A stretch of DNA of 64,000 bases, taken from contig CALAQT010000321.1 in the NCBI GenBank assembly GCA_937888775.1, positions 1 through 64,000 of the forward strand. The letters run 5' to 3'. Positions within the stretch are counted from its first letter, which is position 1. Each line of letters begins with the position of its first letter. The notes beneath the pieces are model-generated. The model saw only the letters and a list, made by a program, of their open reading frames with translations, had not been told where the DNA came from and did no database searches. The position numbers and the translations under genes were made by a program. Origin of the DNA: an uncultured Actinomycetes bacterium. GTDB taxonomy: Bacteria; Actinomycetota; Thermoleophilia; Solirubrobacterales; Solirubrobacteraceae. Below are positions 44,127 to 58,422 of this stretch, piece by piece.

Positions 44127-44420
44127 ATGTCCGATCAACGGGACGACGACGTCCTCGCCACCGAGCCCGGCGCAACGGTTGGTGCTCGCAACGAAGCGCG
44201 GTTGCTGGCACTCCTGGAGAGCGATGAGACCGGCGGGCTGACGGTCGAGGCATTACGGGAGCATGGAATCCGCGCTCCCGGCCAAGCGGTGTACACGCTC
44301 CAGCTCGCAGGCCACCAAATCGACCGCGTGAGTCGGGAGGGCTCAGACGGACACATGAGACTCGGGTATCGCCTGCACGCCTCTTCGGCGGCCGCTCCGG
44401 GCCGGTCCAATGGCTCGTAG
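44127..44420 (+). CDS. Small winged-helix-like protein
   Basis: AGGGAG precedes the ATG. The 97-residue product has ARNEARLLALLESDETGGLT followed by VEALREHGIRAPGQAVYTLQ and a wing-like HQIDRVSREG...GYRLH, the helix-turn-helix-wing layout of small DNA-binding proteins. I do not recognise a named family. It is convergent with the V-ATPase operon, ending six bases from the stop of its last gene, and could regulate the cold-shock gene or the operon. That is speculation. Confidence 0.65.
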   Translation: MSDQRDDDVLATEPGATVGARNEARLLALLESDETGGLTVEALREHGIRAPGQAVYTLQLAGHQIDRVSREGSDGHMRLGYRLHASSAAAPGRSNGS

Positions 44421-44426
44421 ATGAGA

Positions 44427-45044
44427 CTAGAGGCCGCGGCGATCGGCAAGCCAGCGAACGCGGGCGGCTTGCTCGCGTTGGCTCTCGTCGAGCGCGAGAT
44501 CGAGCCGGGTGAGCGCCTGTTCGTGCTGCGGGATCCAACGCTGCTGGAGCGCGCGCAACCGCCGGGCTGCACGGGCAAGCTCCGCGGTCAGCTCCGCCTC
44601 GGCACGCTGTGCGACTGCGTAGCGCGCGGCCGCTTGAGTGGCCTCGCGGCAGGCGCGGGCAGCGATCACCGTGGCGGAGCTGCCGCCGAGCGCTGACAGC
44701 GGTGGAGTATCGGGAACGACGATCTGCTCGGCCAAGGGCAGCCGAGCGCCCATCAGGTTCGACCACGTCACCTCGAGCGATGCCTCGCCCTGGACGTGTC
44801 GAGCGAGCAGCTCGAGCCGTCCGGCACCATCGAGTATCGCAGCGCGCGCGCTCCAGGACGCGGCTTGCGCGGCGGCGTCGTACCAGGCGCGGTGGGCGTC
44901 TGCGGCCTCGGCGCGGACGCGCGCCTGCTCGCGTAGCAGCGCCTGACGCTTGCGGTCGAGCAAGTCGGCTCCGCGCCTGGCTACCTCCAGACGCCGGACC
45001 AGCCAGATGCGGCCGGCTCTACCGGGCGGGATCCGCAGCGCCAT
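44427..45044 (-). CDS. atpD: V-type ATPase subunit D
   Basis: The 205-residue product is a long helical hairpin: basic N-terminus (about 1-20), helix 1 (about 20-75, LLDRKRQALLREQARV), a central less helical part and helix 2 (about 130-200). This is the central rotor stalk subunit D of V/A-type ATPases. It follows subunit B with a 26-base overlap and ends the operon. The N-terminal LRIPPGRAGR and DLLDRKRQ patterns are typical of the family. Confidence 0.88.
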   Translation of the reverse strand: MALRIPPGRAGRIWLVRRLEVARRGADLLDRKRQALLREQARVRAEAADAHRAWYDAAAQAASWSARAAILDGAGRLELLARHVQGEASLEVTWSNLMGARLPLAEQIVVPDTPPLSALGGSSATVIAARACREATQAAARYAVAQRAEAELTAELARAARRLRALQQRWIPQHEQALTRLDLALDESQREQAARVRWLADRRGL

Positions 45045-46416
45045 CGCGGTAATGGGCCTCCAGGGTCGATGAGCTGATCATCGACAGCTCGGCACGCGGC
45101 AGCAGCGACGCCACGGCCCACGCGCTGTCGAGGGTCTCCGCGAGCGAGCGGCTCTGGTCGAGTGGCTGGGAGAGAAAGTCCTGCTCGAACGCCTCGCGGA
45201 CGCGGAGGTAATCGCGGTCACTCGCCGACAGCGCGTCCTCGCCCACCACCTCCGCGAGGTCGGCAGCCTGACGAGCACGGGCGATGATCCCGTACATCTG
45301 CGCGGAGATCTCGAGGTGGTCGGCGCGCGTCAGGCCGGGGCCCGCGCCGTGCCGCATCAGCCGTGAGAGCGAAGCCAGCGCGTCAAACGGCGGGGATACA
45401 CCGCGGGCGTAAAGCTCGGCGCTCATAACCAGCTGGCCCTCGGTGATGTATCCGGTGACGTCCGGCACCGGATGGGTGATGTCACCGGCCGGCATCGTCA
45501 AAACAGGCAGCTGCGTGAGCGATCCCGCCACCCCCTTGATCCGCCCCGCACGCTCGAGCAGCGACGCGAGGTCGCTGTACAGGTAACCGGGGTAGCCACG
45601 ACGACTCGGCACCTCGCCGCGCGCCGCGGAAACCTGGCGCACAGCCTCGCAGTAGTTGGTCAGATCGGCGAGCACCACCAGCACGTGGCGGCCGAGGTCG
45701 AACGCCAGATACTCGGCGACAGTGAGCGCGAGGCGAGGCGTGACGATCCGCTCCACGACCGGATCATCGGCGGTGTTGACGAACAGCGCCAGGTCTCCGA
45801 GCTCGGCGCGGCGCTCGAGCACGCGGCGCACCGCGTACACGTCGGCGTGCGGCAAGCCGAGCGCAGCGAACACGATCGCGAACGGTTCCCCCTCTACGTG
45901 TGCCTGAGCGGCGACCTGGGCCGCGAGCTCCAGGTGCGGCAGCCCGCCGACGGAGAACACGGGCAACTTCTGTCCCCGCACCAGGGTCGCGAGGCCGTCG
46001 ATCGCGCTCACTCCGGTGAGGATCGCCTCGGTCGGGGCCGCGCGCGCTGCCGGGTTGATCGGGACGCCGGCAACCGGGCGCTGCTCCCCGCCCACCACCG
46101 GTGGCCCGTCGTCGATCGGCTCCCCGCGGCCGTTGCAGGTGCGGCCGAGCCACCCCTCGCCGACGGGAATCTGCATCGGCGTGCCCGAGAACGCGACCCG
46201 CGCCGAGTCAAGCCGCATCCCTGCGGTGCCTTCGAGGATCTCGACGACAGCGAGGTCCTGGTGGACGTCGAGCACGGTCCCGTGCCTGACCTCACCCGAC
46301 TCGAGCGTGATTTGGGCAACCTCATCCCAGCCAACGCCGGTGACACCCTGCACGGCCATCAGCGGCCCGCGGATCGAGCGGATCGCTCGGTACTCGATCG
46401 GCGCTTGAACCCTCAC
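45019..46416 (-). CDS. atpB: V-type ATPase subunit B
   Basis: The 465-residue product matches the non-catalytic B subunit: IEYRAIRSIRGPLMAVQGV start, GEGWLGRTCNGRGEPID, GQKLPVFSVGGLPHLELAAQ in place of a P-loop, GYPGYLYSDLASLLERAG and the C-terminal helical domain. Three copies alternate with A subunits in the catalytic head. Its start overlaps the subunit A stop by four bases. Length and motifs are normal. Confidence 0.96.
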   Translation of the reverse strand: MRVQAPIEYRAIRSIRGPLMAVQGVTGVGWDEVAQITLESGEVRHGTVLDVHQDLAVVEILEGTAGMRLDSARVAFSGTPMQIPVGEGWLGRTCNGRGEPIDDGPPVVGGEQRPVAGVPINPAARAAPTEAILTGVSAIDGLATLVRGQKLPVFSVGGLPHLELAAQVAAQAHVEGEPFAIVFAALGLPHADVYAVRRVLERRAELGDLALFVNTADDPVVERIVTPRLALTVAEYLAFDLGRHVLVVLADLTNYCEAVRQVSAARGEVPSRRGYPGYLYSDLASLLERAGRIKGVAGSLTQLPVLTMPAGDITHPVPDVTGYITEGQLVMSAELYARGVSPPFDALASLSRLMRHGAGPGLTRADHLEISAQMYGIIARARQAADLAEVVGEDALSASDRDYLRVREAFEQDFLSQPLDQSRSLAETLDSAWAVASLLPRAELSMISSSTLEAHYRDGAADPAR

Positions 46417-48140
46417 CCCAGCGCCTCAATCGCACCGATCAGCTCTCCGCGGATGCGCTGCACTTGATCGGCACCGTCGGGAGCGGTGTCATAGCGCGCA
46501 CGAAGCGCGGGCAGCAGATCGAACGAATCGATCTCGGCGACTCCGACGCCCCGTTCGAGTAGCGCGGCCAGCCGATCGTGAACGTCGAGCACGAGCGCCA
46601 GCAGCGCGCGCTGCTTGGCCGGCGAGCTGTACTGGTCATTTGCTTGAACCGCGCTCTGCTGCAGCACGGCTTCGCGCAAGAGCCGCGCGGCGCGCAGCGT
46701 CAGACGCTCCTGGGCGGGCAGCGAGCCGGCGCCGACCAGCTGAGCGATCGACTCGATCCGGTCGCTGTCGGTGAGCAGCCGCAGGGCACGCGCGCGCCGC
46801 TCACCCCAGCCGGGATCGCCATGCTCGGCCTGCCACATGCCGAGCTGCTCGGCGTCACGAGAAGACGAGTCACGCCAGCTCACGGCCGGGTAGTGGCGGG
46901 CATAGGCGAGGTCGCGGTCAAGCGACCACACCGAGCGCACGAACCGCCGCGTGTGTGAGGTGACCGGCTCAGTCAGGTCGCCGCCTGGCGGCGAGACGGC
47001 GCCCAGGATGCTGACCGACGCGATCTCGCCACCGAGCGTCTGAAAACGGCCGGCGCGCTCGTAGAAGTCGGCCAACGCCGAGGACAGCCCCGCCGGATAG
47101 CCCTCTTCGGCGGGAAGCTCGTCGGTGCGCGAGGCCAGCTCGCGCAGCGCCTCCGCCCACCGCGAGGTCGAGTCGGCGATCACGACCGCGTCATAGCCCA
47201 TGTCGCGGTATAGCTCGGCGACGGCCACACCCGTGTAGACGCTGGCCTCGCGGGCCATCACCGGCATGTTCGACGTGTTCGCGATCAGCACCGTGCGATC
47301 GAGCAGCGTCTGCCCGGTGCGCGGATCCTCGAGCGCCTCGAACTCCGCAAGCACGTCCGCGAGCTCGTTGCCTCGCTCGCCGCAGCCGACGTAGACGATC
47401 ACCGCCGCATCGCACCACTTCGCGATCTGCTGCAGCGCCACCGTCTTGCCGGTGCCGAACCCGCCCGGGATCGCGGCCGTTGAGCCGCGGGCCACCGGAA
47501 ACAGCAGATCGAGCACGCGCTGCCCTGTGACGAGCGGCTCGCCTGCAGGCAGCCGCGCGTGCGCCGGGCGCGCTCGGCGCACGGGCCAGCGATGCGACAG
47601 CCCGAGCTCTGCGCCGCCGACGCGAGCCACCACATCGCCGAGCTTGTACTCGCCTTCCGCTGCGATCCACTCGACGGCGCCGCCGACACCCGGCGGCACA
47701 AGCACGCGATGGTCGATCGCTGCCGTCTCACGGACGCTTCCCAGCCTCGCGCCGGCGGTCAGCTGCTCGCCCGCAGTGGCGCTCGGCGCGAAGCGCCAGT
47801 TACGCTCGCTTGCGAGCGTCCGGGTCGCACCGCCGGCCTCGATCCGCGGCCCCGCCGTGTGCAGCGGACGCAGCACGCCGTCGAACACGCCTCCGAGCAG
47901 GCCGGGGCCGAGCTCGACGGTCAGCGGGCCCCCGGTCGCGAGCACGTCGTCGCCAGGTTTGAGTCCGCCCGTGTACTCGTACACCTGCACCGTCGCCGCG
48001 GCGCCCTCGAGCGCGATCACCTCGCCCGGGAGGCGCAGCGGGCCGACCTCGACGAGATCGAGCATTGCCAGGTGCTCCCCCCCGCTGACCTCGACCACCG
48101 GACCGTTGACGCGCGTGACGACGGCATTGTTCATTGCCAC
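46413..48140 (-). CDS. atpA: V-type ATPase catalytic subunit A
   Basis: The 575-residue product has the A-subunit architecture: N-terminal barrel, the A-specific insertion (about residues 110-185), the P-loop GGFGTGKTVALQQ with catalytic lysine, the VIVYVGCGERGNELADVLAEF segment with the catalytic glutamate, and SRWAEALRELASRTDELPAEEG. It hydrolyses or makes ATP in the soluble head. The ATG at 48140 overlaps the subunit E stop by ten bases; an ATG two codons later is possible. Confidence 0.96.
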   Translation of the reverse strand: MAMNNAVVTRVNGPVVEVSGGEHLAMLDLVEVGPLRLPGEVIALEGAAATVQVYEYTGGLKPGDDVLATGGPLTVELGPGLLGGVFDGVLRPLHTAGPRIEAGGATRTLASERNWRFAPSATAGEQLTAGARLGSVRETAAIDHRVLVPPGVGGAVEWIAAEGEYKLGDVVARVGGAELGLSHRWPVRRARPAHARLPAGEPLVTGQRVLDLLFPVARGSTAAIPGGFGTGKTVALQQIAKWCDAAVIVYVGCGERGNELADVLAEFEALEDPRTGQTLLDRTVLIANTSNMPVMAREASVYTGVAVAELYRDMGYDAVVIADSTSRWAEALRELASRTDELPAEEGYPAGLSSALADFYERAGRFQTLGGEIASVSILGAVSPPGGDLTEPVTSHTRRFVRSVWSLDRDLAYARHYPAVSWRDSSSRDAEQLGMWQAEHGDPGWGERRARALRLLTDSDRIESIAQLVGAGSLPAQERLTLRAARLLREAVLQQSAVQANDQYSSPAKQRALLALVLDVHDRLAALLERGVGVAEIDSFDLLPALRARYDTAPDGADQVQRIRGELIGAIEALG

Positions 48141-48627
48141 AGGCGCTCCAACTCGCTTGCCATCGCATCAAGGCAACGGTCGACCTGGGCGCCGAGTGAA
48201 TAGTCGATCTCGCGGCTGCCCGCGCGGGCCACCTGGCCGCCCTCCGGGAGGCGGACGATCTGCACCGGTCCGGCGGCCGCGAGCCGCTCGCGCGCGTCTA
48301 CGGCCAGGCGCTCGAGCAGCCGGTCGTAGCGCGAGTCGTCGACCAACCGTCGGGAGGCAGCATGCGCGGCGGACTTGGCGCCGAGCAACACCGACCGCTG
48401 CGCACGCAGCACGGTCGCGCGGGCCTCGCCGCGCGCTTCCGCCAGGCGCTCACGCGCCTCCAGGTCAGCGAGCCGCTCGGCGGCGGCGCGCCGCGCCGCT
48501 ATCAGCGCAGCCGCCTTGGCGCGGGCTTGGTCGATGATCGCCTCGGCGCGCTCCTGCGCGGCCCGGCGGATCGCCTCCGCGTCAGTAGACGCGGTGGCGA
48601 GAGCGGCGTCCTCGACAGTCGCAAGCG

Positions 48628-48649
<22 letters not shown>
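48131..48649 (-). CDS. atpE: V-type ATPase subunit E (peripheral stalk)
   Basis: The 172-residue product has an N-terminal, alanine/arginine-rich coiled coil (about residues 22-95) and a C-terminal globular part ending DYSLGAQVDRCLDAMASELE, the layout of the V/A-ATPase E subunit that forms the peripheral stalk with subunit G. Sequence identity to the family is hard to judge because of composition. Position between F and A in the operon supports the call. It overlaps both neighbours. Confidence 0.8.
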
Positions 48650-50651
<2,002 letters not shown>

Positions 50652-50665
<14 letters not shown>

Positions 50666-51578
50666 CCACCAGCTCCACCAGCGCTGGACTTCCACCCTGC
50701 GCCGCCGCCCGCAGCGCGCGCGCCGTGCGCTGCGCGTCGACCGCCAGCAGCGCCACGGCCGCGAGCACGACTGCCTCATCGCCCGGGGTCCGCAGCAGCA
50801 CGGGCGCTTCGCGTTCCACTGCGAGCCACCAACTGAGCTCCGCGCGCCACAGCTCGCTCGGGTCACTCACGCCCGCCAGCGCCCACGCCGCCTGCGCGGG
50901 CAGCGCGGCCTGCAGGTCGTTCAGCGAGCCGGCCGCAAGCGCCTCCTCGGTGATCCCCGGAAGCCGCCGCAGCTGCGCCGCGCGCGCGCGGCTACCGTCG
51001 AGCAGCAGCTCGCGTGCCACCAGCAGCGCCCCGGCGCCCGCCACCCAATTCGCGGCTACCGGCGCGGCCTGATGCACCCGGCGCGCCCACGCCACGCGCA
51101 ACCCGAGCGTCAGCTCGGCAGCGGAGCGCCCACCCGGATCGCCCCAGGCGGAGCCGGCGACAGTGTCGGCCACATCCTCGACGCTGCGCCCCTGCTCGAT
51201 CGCGGGCCACGCGGTGGCGAGCCCCCCAAGCACGAACGGGGCGGGCTCGCGACCGTCGCTTACAAGCGCCGCGATGCGCGCATCGACGTTCGCCAGCTCG
51301 AACCACCCGGCGAGCGCGCGCACCAGTCCGGCACCCGCCCCCGGCAGCCATCCCGCGAGAATCCGCAGATGCCACAGGAGCGTGTCGGCGACGCCACGCT
51401 CCGCCGCCGCCAGATCGTCGCCCGCGTGCAAGCGTTCCCCATAGGCGCTTGTCGCCAGCACACCCAAAGCGTCGCCCAACGACCGGGAGCCGGCGACTGC
51501 ACGCGCATGCTCGGCCCCGATGACACGGCTCAGCAGCAGCCGGGCGCGCGTGACACCAGCCGTCCACCCCGCCTTCAC
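50652..51578 (-). CDS. atpC: V-type ATPase subunit C (AC39-like)
   Basis: The 308-residue protein is almost wholly helical, with the LLSRVIGAEHARAVAGSRSL opening and repeated WFELANVDARIAAL and WLAVEREAPVLL-like helices, consistent with the AC39/subunit C funnel that links the rotor ring to the central stalk. Family recognition rests mainly on size, helix pattern and position between G and I. The start overlaps the subunit G stop by four bases. Confidence 0.8.
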
Positions 51579-52000
51579 CGTTCGCTCTCCAGCACCGCCG
51601 CGATCACTTCTTGCACGAGCCCTGGTGTTCGCTCCCGGCCGCGGGCCAGAACCCGCTCGGCGTCGCGTTCGGCGTCGGCCAGGATCGACCGCGCCCGCTC
51701 CTGGCTACTCGCGCGAAGCTCGGCGAGGAGCTTGGCCGCGATCCGTTCGGCCTCAGCGCGCGCATCTTCCAGCAGGCGGCTGCGTTCGCGCACGGCCACA
51801 GCCTCAAGCTCGGCCGCTTCGGACCGCGCTGTGGAGACGACCACCCCGCCCCGCTGCTCGATCTCGTCCAACCGTCCGAACAGGAGCGCCACCTCGCCGG
51901 ACAGCTCCGCGCCGGCGGTCGGGACCGGCACGCCCGCCGCCGCGCCCGGCGGCAGCCGCACGCGACGCAGCCGCTCGAGCAACTCGCCCAACACAGGCAT
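51575..52000 (-). CDS. V-type ATPase subunit G/H (peripheral stalk)
   Basis: The 141-residue product has a variable N-terminus (MPVLGELLERLRRVRLPPGA) and a long charged coiled coil (about residues 40-130; EAVAVRERSRLLEDARAEAE), matching the G/H stalk subunit that pairs with E. It is the first ATPase gene of the operon, 11 bases after the acyl carrier protein stop. Coiled-coil composition alone is not diagnostic; operon position decides the call. Confidence 0.75.
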   Translation of the reverse strand: MPVLGELLERLRRVRLPPGAAAGVPVPTAGAELSGEVALLFGRLDEIEQRGGVVVSTARSEAAELEAVAVRERSRLLEDARAEAERIAAKLLAELRASSQERARSILADAERDAERVLARGRERTPGLVQEVIAAVLESER

Positions 52001-52011
52001 GTCTGCGAAGG

Positions 52012-52284
52012 CTACCGGGACGGGGCATCGGCGCCTTGGCGTTGCTTGCCCCTGAGGTAGGCGACGGCGTCGTTCAGCGTCGAGAGCTTGGGATAGTCGC
52101 GCTCGGGGATCTCGATCCCGGTCCGCTCGTTGATTGCGACGACAACATTGAGGAAGTCCATCGAGTCGATGTCCAGCTGCTCGGCCAGATCCGTGTTCGG
52201 TTCGATCGCGTCGGGGTCGATGTCGGGTGCGACCTCGGTCAACGCTCCGATCACGACCTGGCGCAGCTCTTGCTCTGTGGTCAT
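52012..52284 (-). CDS. Acyl carrier protein
   Basis: The 90-residue product has the ACP fold with the phosphopantetheine attachment Ser41 in QLDIDSMDFLNVV and the helix III/IV region IPERDYPKLSTLNDAVAYL. It would carry acyl groups as thioesters. Its ATG overlaps the E2 stop (ATGA), placing it between pyruvate dehydrogenase and V-ATPase genes. It is not beside fatty-acid synthesis genes, so it is probably a specialised ACP. Confidence 0.9.
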   Translation of the reverse strand: MTTEQELRQVVIGALTEVAPDIDPDAIEPNTDLAEQLDIDSMDFLNVVVAINERTGIEIPERDYPKLSTLNDAVAYLRGKQRQGADAPSR

Positions 52285-53567
52285 AAGGCCTCCGGGTTCT
52301 GGAGTTGGCGGTCGATCAGGGTCAGAAAGCGGCTTCCGGCGTGCCCGTCACTTGCTCGATGGTCAGCCGCGAGCGTCGCGGTGACGACCGGCCGTACGCC
52401 GAGCATCCCTTCCACCGCCCACGGTCGCTCGCGGACGCCGCCGAACCCCACGAGCGCGACCTGGGGCGGGTAGATCACGCCGTGCACCAGGTCGACGCCG
52501 CGTTCCCCGAGGTTCGTGACGGTGATCGTCGGGTCAGACATCTCCGAACTGCGCAGCCGTCCGGTCCGCGCCCGCTGGACGAGATCGCGTACGCCGGCCA
52601 TGATCTCGTCGAGGCTCTTCTGGTCGGCGTCGTGCAGCGCCGGCGCGATCAGCCCGCCGCCGCGCAGCGAGATCGCCACGCCGAGGTGAACACCTCCGCC
52701 CGGGCGAAACGCCCCATCGACCCAGAAGCCGTTCATCTCCGGCATCTCGGTTGCCGCTCGCGCGACAGCGCTCAGCAGCAACACCGAGGGCAGCAGGCGG
52801 TCGGTGACCGGCCGCGACAGGTTCGCCTCGTGCAGCCATTCAAGCGGCACGCTCATGTCGATCGGCAGCTCAAGGTAGTAGTGCGGAATCTCGCGCTTTG
52901 AGCGGGCCATCAACGCGCCAATCGCCTCTCGCATCGCCGCCTGACGATCCGTGGGTGCCGCGTCCGGCGGCGGGGAAGTCGCAGCAATCGACGGCGGTGC
53001 CGGCGCCGGCGCTCGTGCGGCGGGCGCCGTGAGCGGCTTCGACGATGCACGTTCGACGTCGGCCCTCGTGACCGCCCCGTTCGGTCCGCTTCCGGAGACT
53101 GCTGACAGATCAACCCCGAGCTGCTCCGCCGCGCGCCGCGCCAGCGGGGAGATGCGCAGCCGGTGTCCCTCGGCCATCACGGGCGAAGGTCGTGCCGCGG
53201 CGGCCACAACAGGCGCAGGCACGGCAGCCACAACAAGCGCAGGCACGGCAGCCGACTCTGGGACAGGAGCAGCTGGTGGCGTGGCGGCTTCGGACGTGGG
53301 GGCAGGCGGGACCGCAGCCACGGCCACGGTTGCAATCGGGCGCACCGTCGCAAGAACGGTCCCGACGGGCACCCGCGTGCCCTCTGGGACCAGCAGTTCG
53401 TCGATCACGCCGTCCTGGAAGATCTCGACCTCGATTTCCGCCTTACTCGTGTCGACCACCGCGACGATGTCGCCGCGCTTGACCGCATCGCCCGGCTTGA
53501 CGTACCACTCGAGCAGGGTGCCCGACTCCATGTCGGCACCGAGCGACGGCATCACGAAATCACTCAT
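52281..53567 (-). CDS. pdhC: 2-oxo acid dehydrogenase E2 component (dihydrolipoamide acyltransferase)
   Basis: The 428-residue protein has one lipoyl domain (about residues 1-78; lipoylated lysine in [12 protein letters not shown]), an Ala/Pro/Val linker, a peripheral-subunit-binding domain (about 133-168; [17 protein letters not shown]) and a catalytic domain (about 208-428) with the active-site DHRASDGH. It transfers acetyl from lipoamide to CoA. It overlaps the E1-beta stop by eight bases and the ACP start by four. No E3 (lipoamide dehydrogenase) gene is in the cluster. Confidence 0.94.
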   Translation of the reverse strand: MSDFVMPSLGADMESGTLLEWYVKPGDAVKRGDIVAVVDTSKAEIEVEIFQDGVIDELLVPEGTRVPVGTVLATVRPIATVAVAAVPPAPTSEAATPPAAPVPESAAVPALVVAAVPAPVVAAAARPSPVMAEGHRLRISPLARRAAEQLGVDLSAVSGSGPNGAVTRADVERASSKPLTAPAARAPAPAPPSIAATSPPPDAAPTDRQAAMREAIGALMARSKREIPHYYLELPIDMSVPLEWLHEANLSRPVTDRLLPSVLLLSAVARAATEMPEMNGFWVDGAFRPGGGVHLGVAISLRGGGLIAPALHDADQKSLDEIMAGVRDLVQRARTGRLRSSEMSDPTITVTNLGERGVDLVHGVIYPPQVALVGFGGVRERPWAVEGMLGVRPVVTATLAADHRASDGHAGSRFLTLIDRQLQNPEAL

Positions 53568-54564
53568 CGGGAGCGTCGCCGACCATCCGTCGGACCTCTG
53601 CGACGACGGTGTCTGGTTGAGGTAGGGCGGCCTGCTCGAGGTGCTGGGGGTAGGGCATCGGGACCTCTGCTGAGCAGACTCGTGCCACCGGCGCGTCGAG
53701 CTCGTAGAACGCCTGCTCCATGATTCTCGCGCTGATCTCAGCCGCGAGGCCGCCGGACCGCCAGCCCTCGTCGACGATCACCGCGCGGTGCGTTCGGGCG
53801 ACTGAGCCGATCACGGTCTGATCGTCGAGCGGGCGAAGCACCCGCAGGTCGATCACCTCGGCGTCGATCCCGGCAGCGGCGAGCTCGTCAGCGGCCGTCA
53901 TTGCCATCGACAGCGTGCCGCCGTAGGCGATCAGCGTTACGTCGGCGCCGGGGCGACGGATCGCGGCCCGCTCGATGTCGACCGGACCGGCGTCCGGGGG
54001 CAGCTCCCCTTCCAGGTTGTACAGCGAGCCATGCTCGAAGACCAGCACGGGGTTGGGGTCCGCCAGCGCCGGCGCCAGCATGCCGCGGGCGTCGGCCAGG
54101 GTTGCCGGCGCGAGCAGCTTCAATCCCGGGATGTGGGCGAGCCAGCCCTCGAGGCTATGCGAGTGCTGGGCGGCGACCTGACGGCCGGCGCCGGTCGTCA
54201 TCCGGATAACCAGCGGAATCGCAAACTGCCCACCCGACATGTGCGTGATCGTCGCGGCGTTGTTCATGATCTGATCGAGCGCCAGCAGGCAGAAGTTGAC
54301 CGTCATCACCTCCACGATCGGCCGGATCCCGCCCATCGCTGCGCCGATCCCAGCGCCCACAAACGCGGACTCCGACAGCGGGGTGTCGCGGATGCGCTCG
54401 GGGCCGAACTCGGCGAGGAGCCCCTTGCTGACGCCGAAGCAGCCGCCGTAGGCGCCCACGTCCTCGCCCATCAGGAACACGCGGTCATCGGCAAGCAGCG
54501 CCTCGCGGATCGCCTGGCGCATCGCCTCGCGGTAGGTGATCGTGGTCGTCTCGGAGACGCTCAT
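53560..54564 (-). CDS. pdhB: Pyruvate dehydrogenase E1 component, beta subunit
   Basis: The 334-residue protein has the transketolase-like beta fold: [59 protein letters not shown] (TPP-contacting glutamate) and [20 protein letters not shown]. It forms an alpha2beta2 E1 that decarboxylates pyruvate with TPP. The ATG at 54564 overlaps the alpha stop by four bases; the frame upstream is shadow of the alpha gene. The sequence looks more like pyruvate than branched-chain or acetoin enzymes, but acetoin cannot be excluded. Confidence 0.93.
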   Translation of the reverse strand: MSVSETTTITYREAMRQAIREALLADDRVFLMGEDVGAYGGCFGVSKGLLAEFGPERIRDTPLSESAFVGAGIGAAMGGIRPIVEVMTVNFCLLALDQIMNNAATITHMSGGQFAIPLVIRMTTGAGRQVAAQHSHSLEGWLAHIPGLKLLAPATLADARGMLAPALADPNPVLVFEHGSLYNLEGELPPDAGPVDIERAAIRRPGADVTLIAYGGTLSMAMTAADELAAAGIDAEVIDLRVLRPLDDQTVIGSVARTHRAVIVDEGWRSGGLAAEISARIMEQAFYELDAPVARVCSAEVPMPYPQHLEQAALPQPDTVVAEVRRMVGDAPDE

Positions 54565-55543
54565 GCCGGCGTTGCCTCCCAATAGACGAACCGCTCGAGG
54601 TCCTCGACCGGCTCCAACGTTCCCGCCTCGGCGAACTCGATCGCGGCCTGAATCTCTTCCGCAACCGATCGCTCGAGCCCCTCGACGTCCTCGGAGCTCA
54701 GCATCCCCGCGTCCACCAGCTGACCGGTCAGCGCCGGGATCGGGTCGTGCTGCTTCCAGCGCTCGATCTCCTCCTTGGCGCGGTACAGGTCCGGGTCGTA
54801 CATCGAGTGCGCACGGAAGCGATAGGTCTTCAGCTCCAGAAAGCACGGCCTGCCGCCGTCGCGCACCTCGGCCGCCGCCTTGTGTGCCGCCTCCTCGACC
54901 GCGAGCACATCCATACCGTCGGCCGACCAGGCAGTCATCTCGTAGCTCGCGGCCTTCAGCGCGAGATTCGTCTCTGACTCGTAGCGCTCGATCGCGGTCC
55001 CCATTGCGTACAGGTTGTTCTCGCAGCAGAACAGCACCGGCAATTGCCACAGCGAAGCGAGGTTCATGCACTCGTGGAACTCGCCCTCCGCCACCGCCCC
55101 ATCGCCGAAGAAGCAGGCCGTCACCCGCTCGAGACCCCGGAGCTTGTCAGCCAGCGCGAGCCCTACCGCCAGCGGCAGCCCGCCACCGACGATCGCGTTG
55201 CCGCCATAGAACCGGGTCGCCACATCAAACAGATGCATCGACCCGCCGCGACCACGCGAGCAACCCTCGACCTTTCCGTACATCTCCGCCAGCACCGAGC
55301 CGGCCGACACGCCCCGCACCAGAGCGTGACCGTGCTCGCGATAGGTCGCGACGATCGCGTCCTCCGGCTCGAGCGCCTGCATGACCCCGACTGCGACCGC
55401 CTCCTCGCCGATACATAGGTGCATGAACCCGCGGATCTTCGTCGCGCTGTACAGCTCGACGCACTTCTCCTCGAAGCGACGGACGAGCAGCATCTGGCGG
55501 AGCAGATGGAGCCCGTGCTCACGGTCAGGTGGCCGTGTGGGGG

Positions 55544-55547
<4 letters not shown>
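54561..55547 (-). CDS. pdhA: Pyruvate dehydrogenase E1 component, alpha subunit
   Basis: The 328-residue protein has [37 protein letters not shown], the TPP/Mg-binding segment [20 protein letters not shown] ending ENN, and the mobile-loop region [15 protein letters not shown]. It binds TPP at the interface with the beta subunit. Length fits Gram-positive-type PDH/acetoin dehydrogenase alpha chains. Its start overlaps the acetyl-CoA synthetase stop by four bases. Confidence 0.94.
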
Positions 55548-57349
<1,802 letters not shown>

Positions 57350-57649
57350 GTCACGACCGTATGCCAGACCACGACCGGCGGCACCCGCAGAGTCCCACAG
57401 TCAACATCCGCGGTTGCCCGCAATAGCGCGCGTTGCTGCTCCAGACCGGAGCAGCTGTCCCGCCAGTTTGGAGAACTGTCGGGCCCAACGCTTGAGGGAA
57501 CGAGCGAACCGGGGCTGGGCGCTGGCTCGGGAGGGGCGCCGACCGAGTCTTCGTCGCCTGGCTCGGGCTCGTCGGTGCCCCAGGGAGGACAATCCCGTCC
57601 GCCGAGAGAACGCCCGCCCGGAGGGAGAGCCATCCAGAATGATTTCCGG
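57350..57649. other. Divergent promoter region between acsA and the isochorismatase gene
   Basis: No gene is supported in these 300 bases. They must hold promoters for both directions: the long operon on the minus strand and the isochorismatase on the plus strand. I could not identify a convincing -35/-10 pair. Confidence 0.4.
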
Positions 57650-58246
57650 ATGAACCGCACGATCGAAATACCGGAGTACAAGCTGCACACCGAGGCTCGC
57701 GTCGACGCAACGCGGACCGCGCTGGTCGTCGTCGACATGCAGAACGACTTCGTCTCTCAGGGCGGCAGTCTGCTGGTGCCAGACGCAGAAGCGACGATCC
57801 CGGCCATCAACGGGCTGCTCGAGCTCGCCCGCGCGCATGGGATGCGCGTCGTCTACAGCCAGGACACGCACCGCGACGGCGATCCGGAGTGGCAGATCTG
57901 GCCCGAGCACGCTCGCGAGGGCAGCTGGGGCTGGAACATCGTCGATGCGCTCGCTCCGGCGGAGGATGAGACTGTCATCTGCAAGGTCCGCTACGACGCC
58001 TTCTACGGCACGCCGTTGGACCATCTGCTGCGGCTCTGGGGCGTCGACACGCTCGTGATCTGCGGCACCGTGGCGAACATCTGCGTGCACTACACGGCCG
58101 CCAGTGCGGCGCTTCGCTGGTATGACGTCGTCATCCCGCGCGACGCCATCTCGGCGCTGGAGCCGTTTGACCTGGAGTCCTCACTGCGCCAGACCGCGCT
58201 GTTGTTCGCAGGCCGCGTGACAACCGCGGCCGGCGTGCGCGTCTGA
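57650..58246 (+). CDS. Isochorismatase/nicotinamidase-family hydrolase
   Basis: The 198-residue protein has the cysteine-hydrolase triad: Asp29 in LVVVDMQNDF, Lys112 in CKVRYDAF and Cys145 in CGTVANICVHYTA. His and Asp residues in YSQDTHRDGDPEW fit the metal site of nicotinamidases. It may deamidate nicotinamide or hydrolyse a related amide or enol ether. The start at ATG 57650 follows a run of GGAGG-like sequence further upstream. It is divergent from the acs-pdh-ATPase operon. Confidence 0.9.
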   Translation: MNRTIEIPEYKLHTEARVDATRTALVVVDMQNDFVSQGGSLLVPDAEATIPAINGLLELARAHGMRVVYSQDTHRDGDPEWQIWPEHAREGSWGWNIVDALAPAEDETVICKVRYDAFYGTPLDHLLRLWGVDTLVICGTVANICVHYTAASAALRWYDVVIPRDAISALEPFDLESSLRQTALLFAGRVTTAAGVRV

Positions 58247-58279
58247 CTCGGGCCGTCACCGCCGATCGAGTGGTCCAGA

Positions 58280-58299
58280 CAGCAGTCCGCGGACTGCTG
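58280..58299 (+). terminator. Hairpin after the isochorismatase gene
   Basis: CAGCAGTCCGCGGACTGCTG is a perfect 20-base palindrome 33 bases past the stop codon. As RNA it forms an eight-pair stem with a CGCG loop. Confidence 0.55.
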
Positions 58300-58422
58300 G
58301 CTTCAGCCGGGTCTGTTGGAACGGATCCGGTTGGGGGCAGCGGCACCCATGCGAGGAAGTACGGAGCACATCACGCAGACTTCCGGGATGGAATTGCCAT
58401 ACAGCCTAAGTAAGGTCGGTCG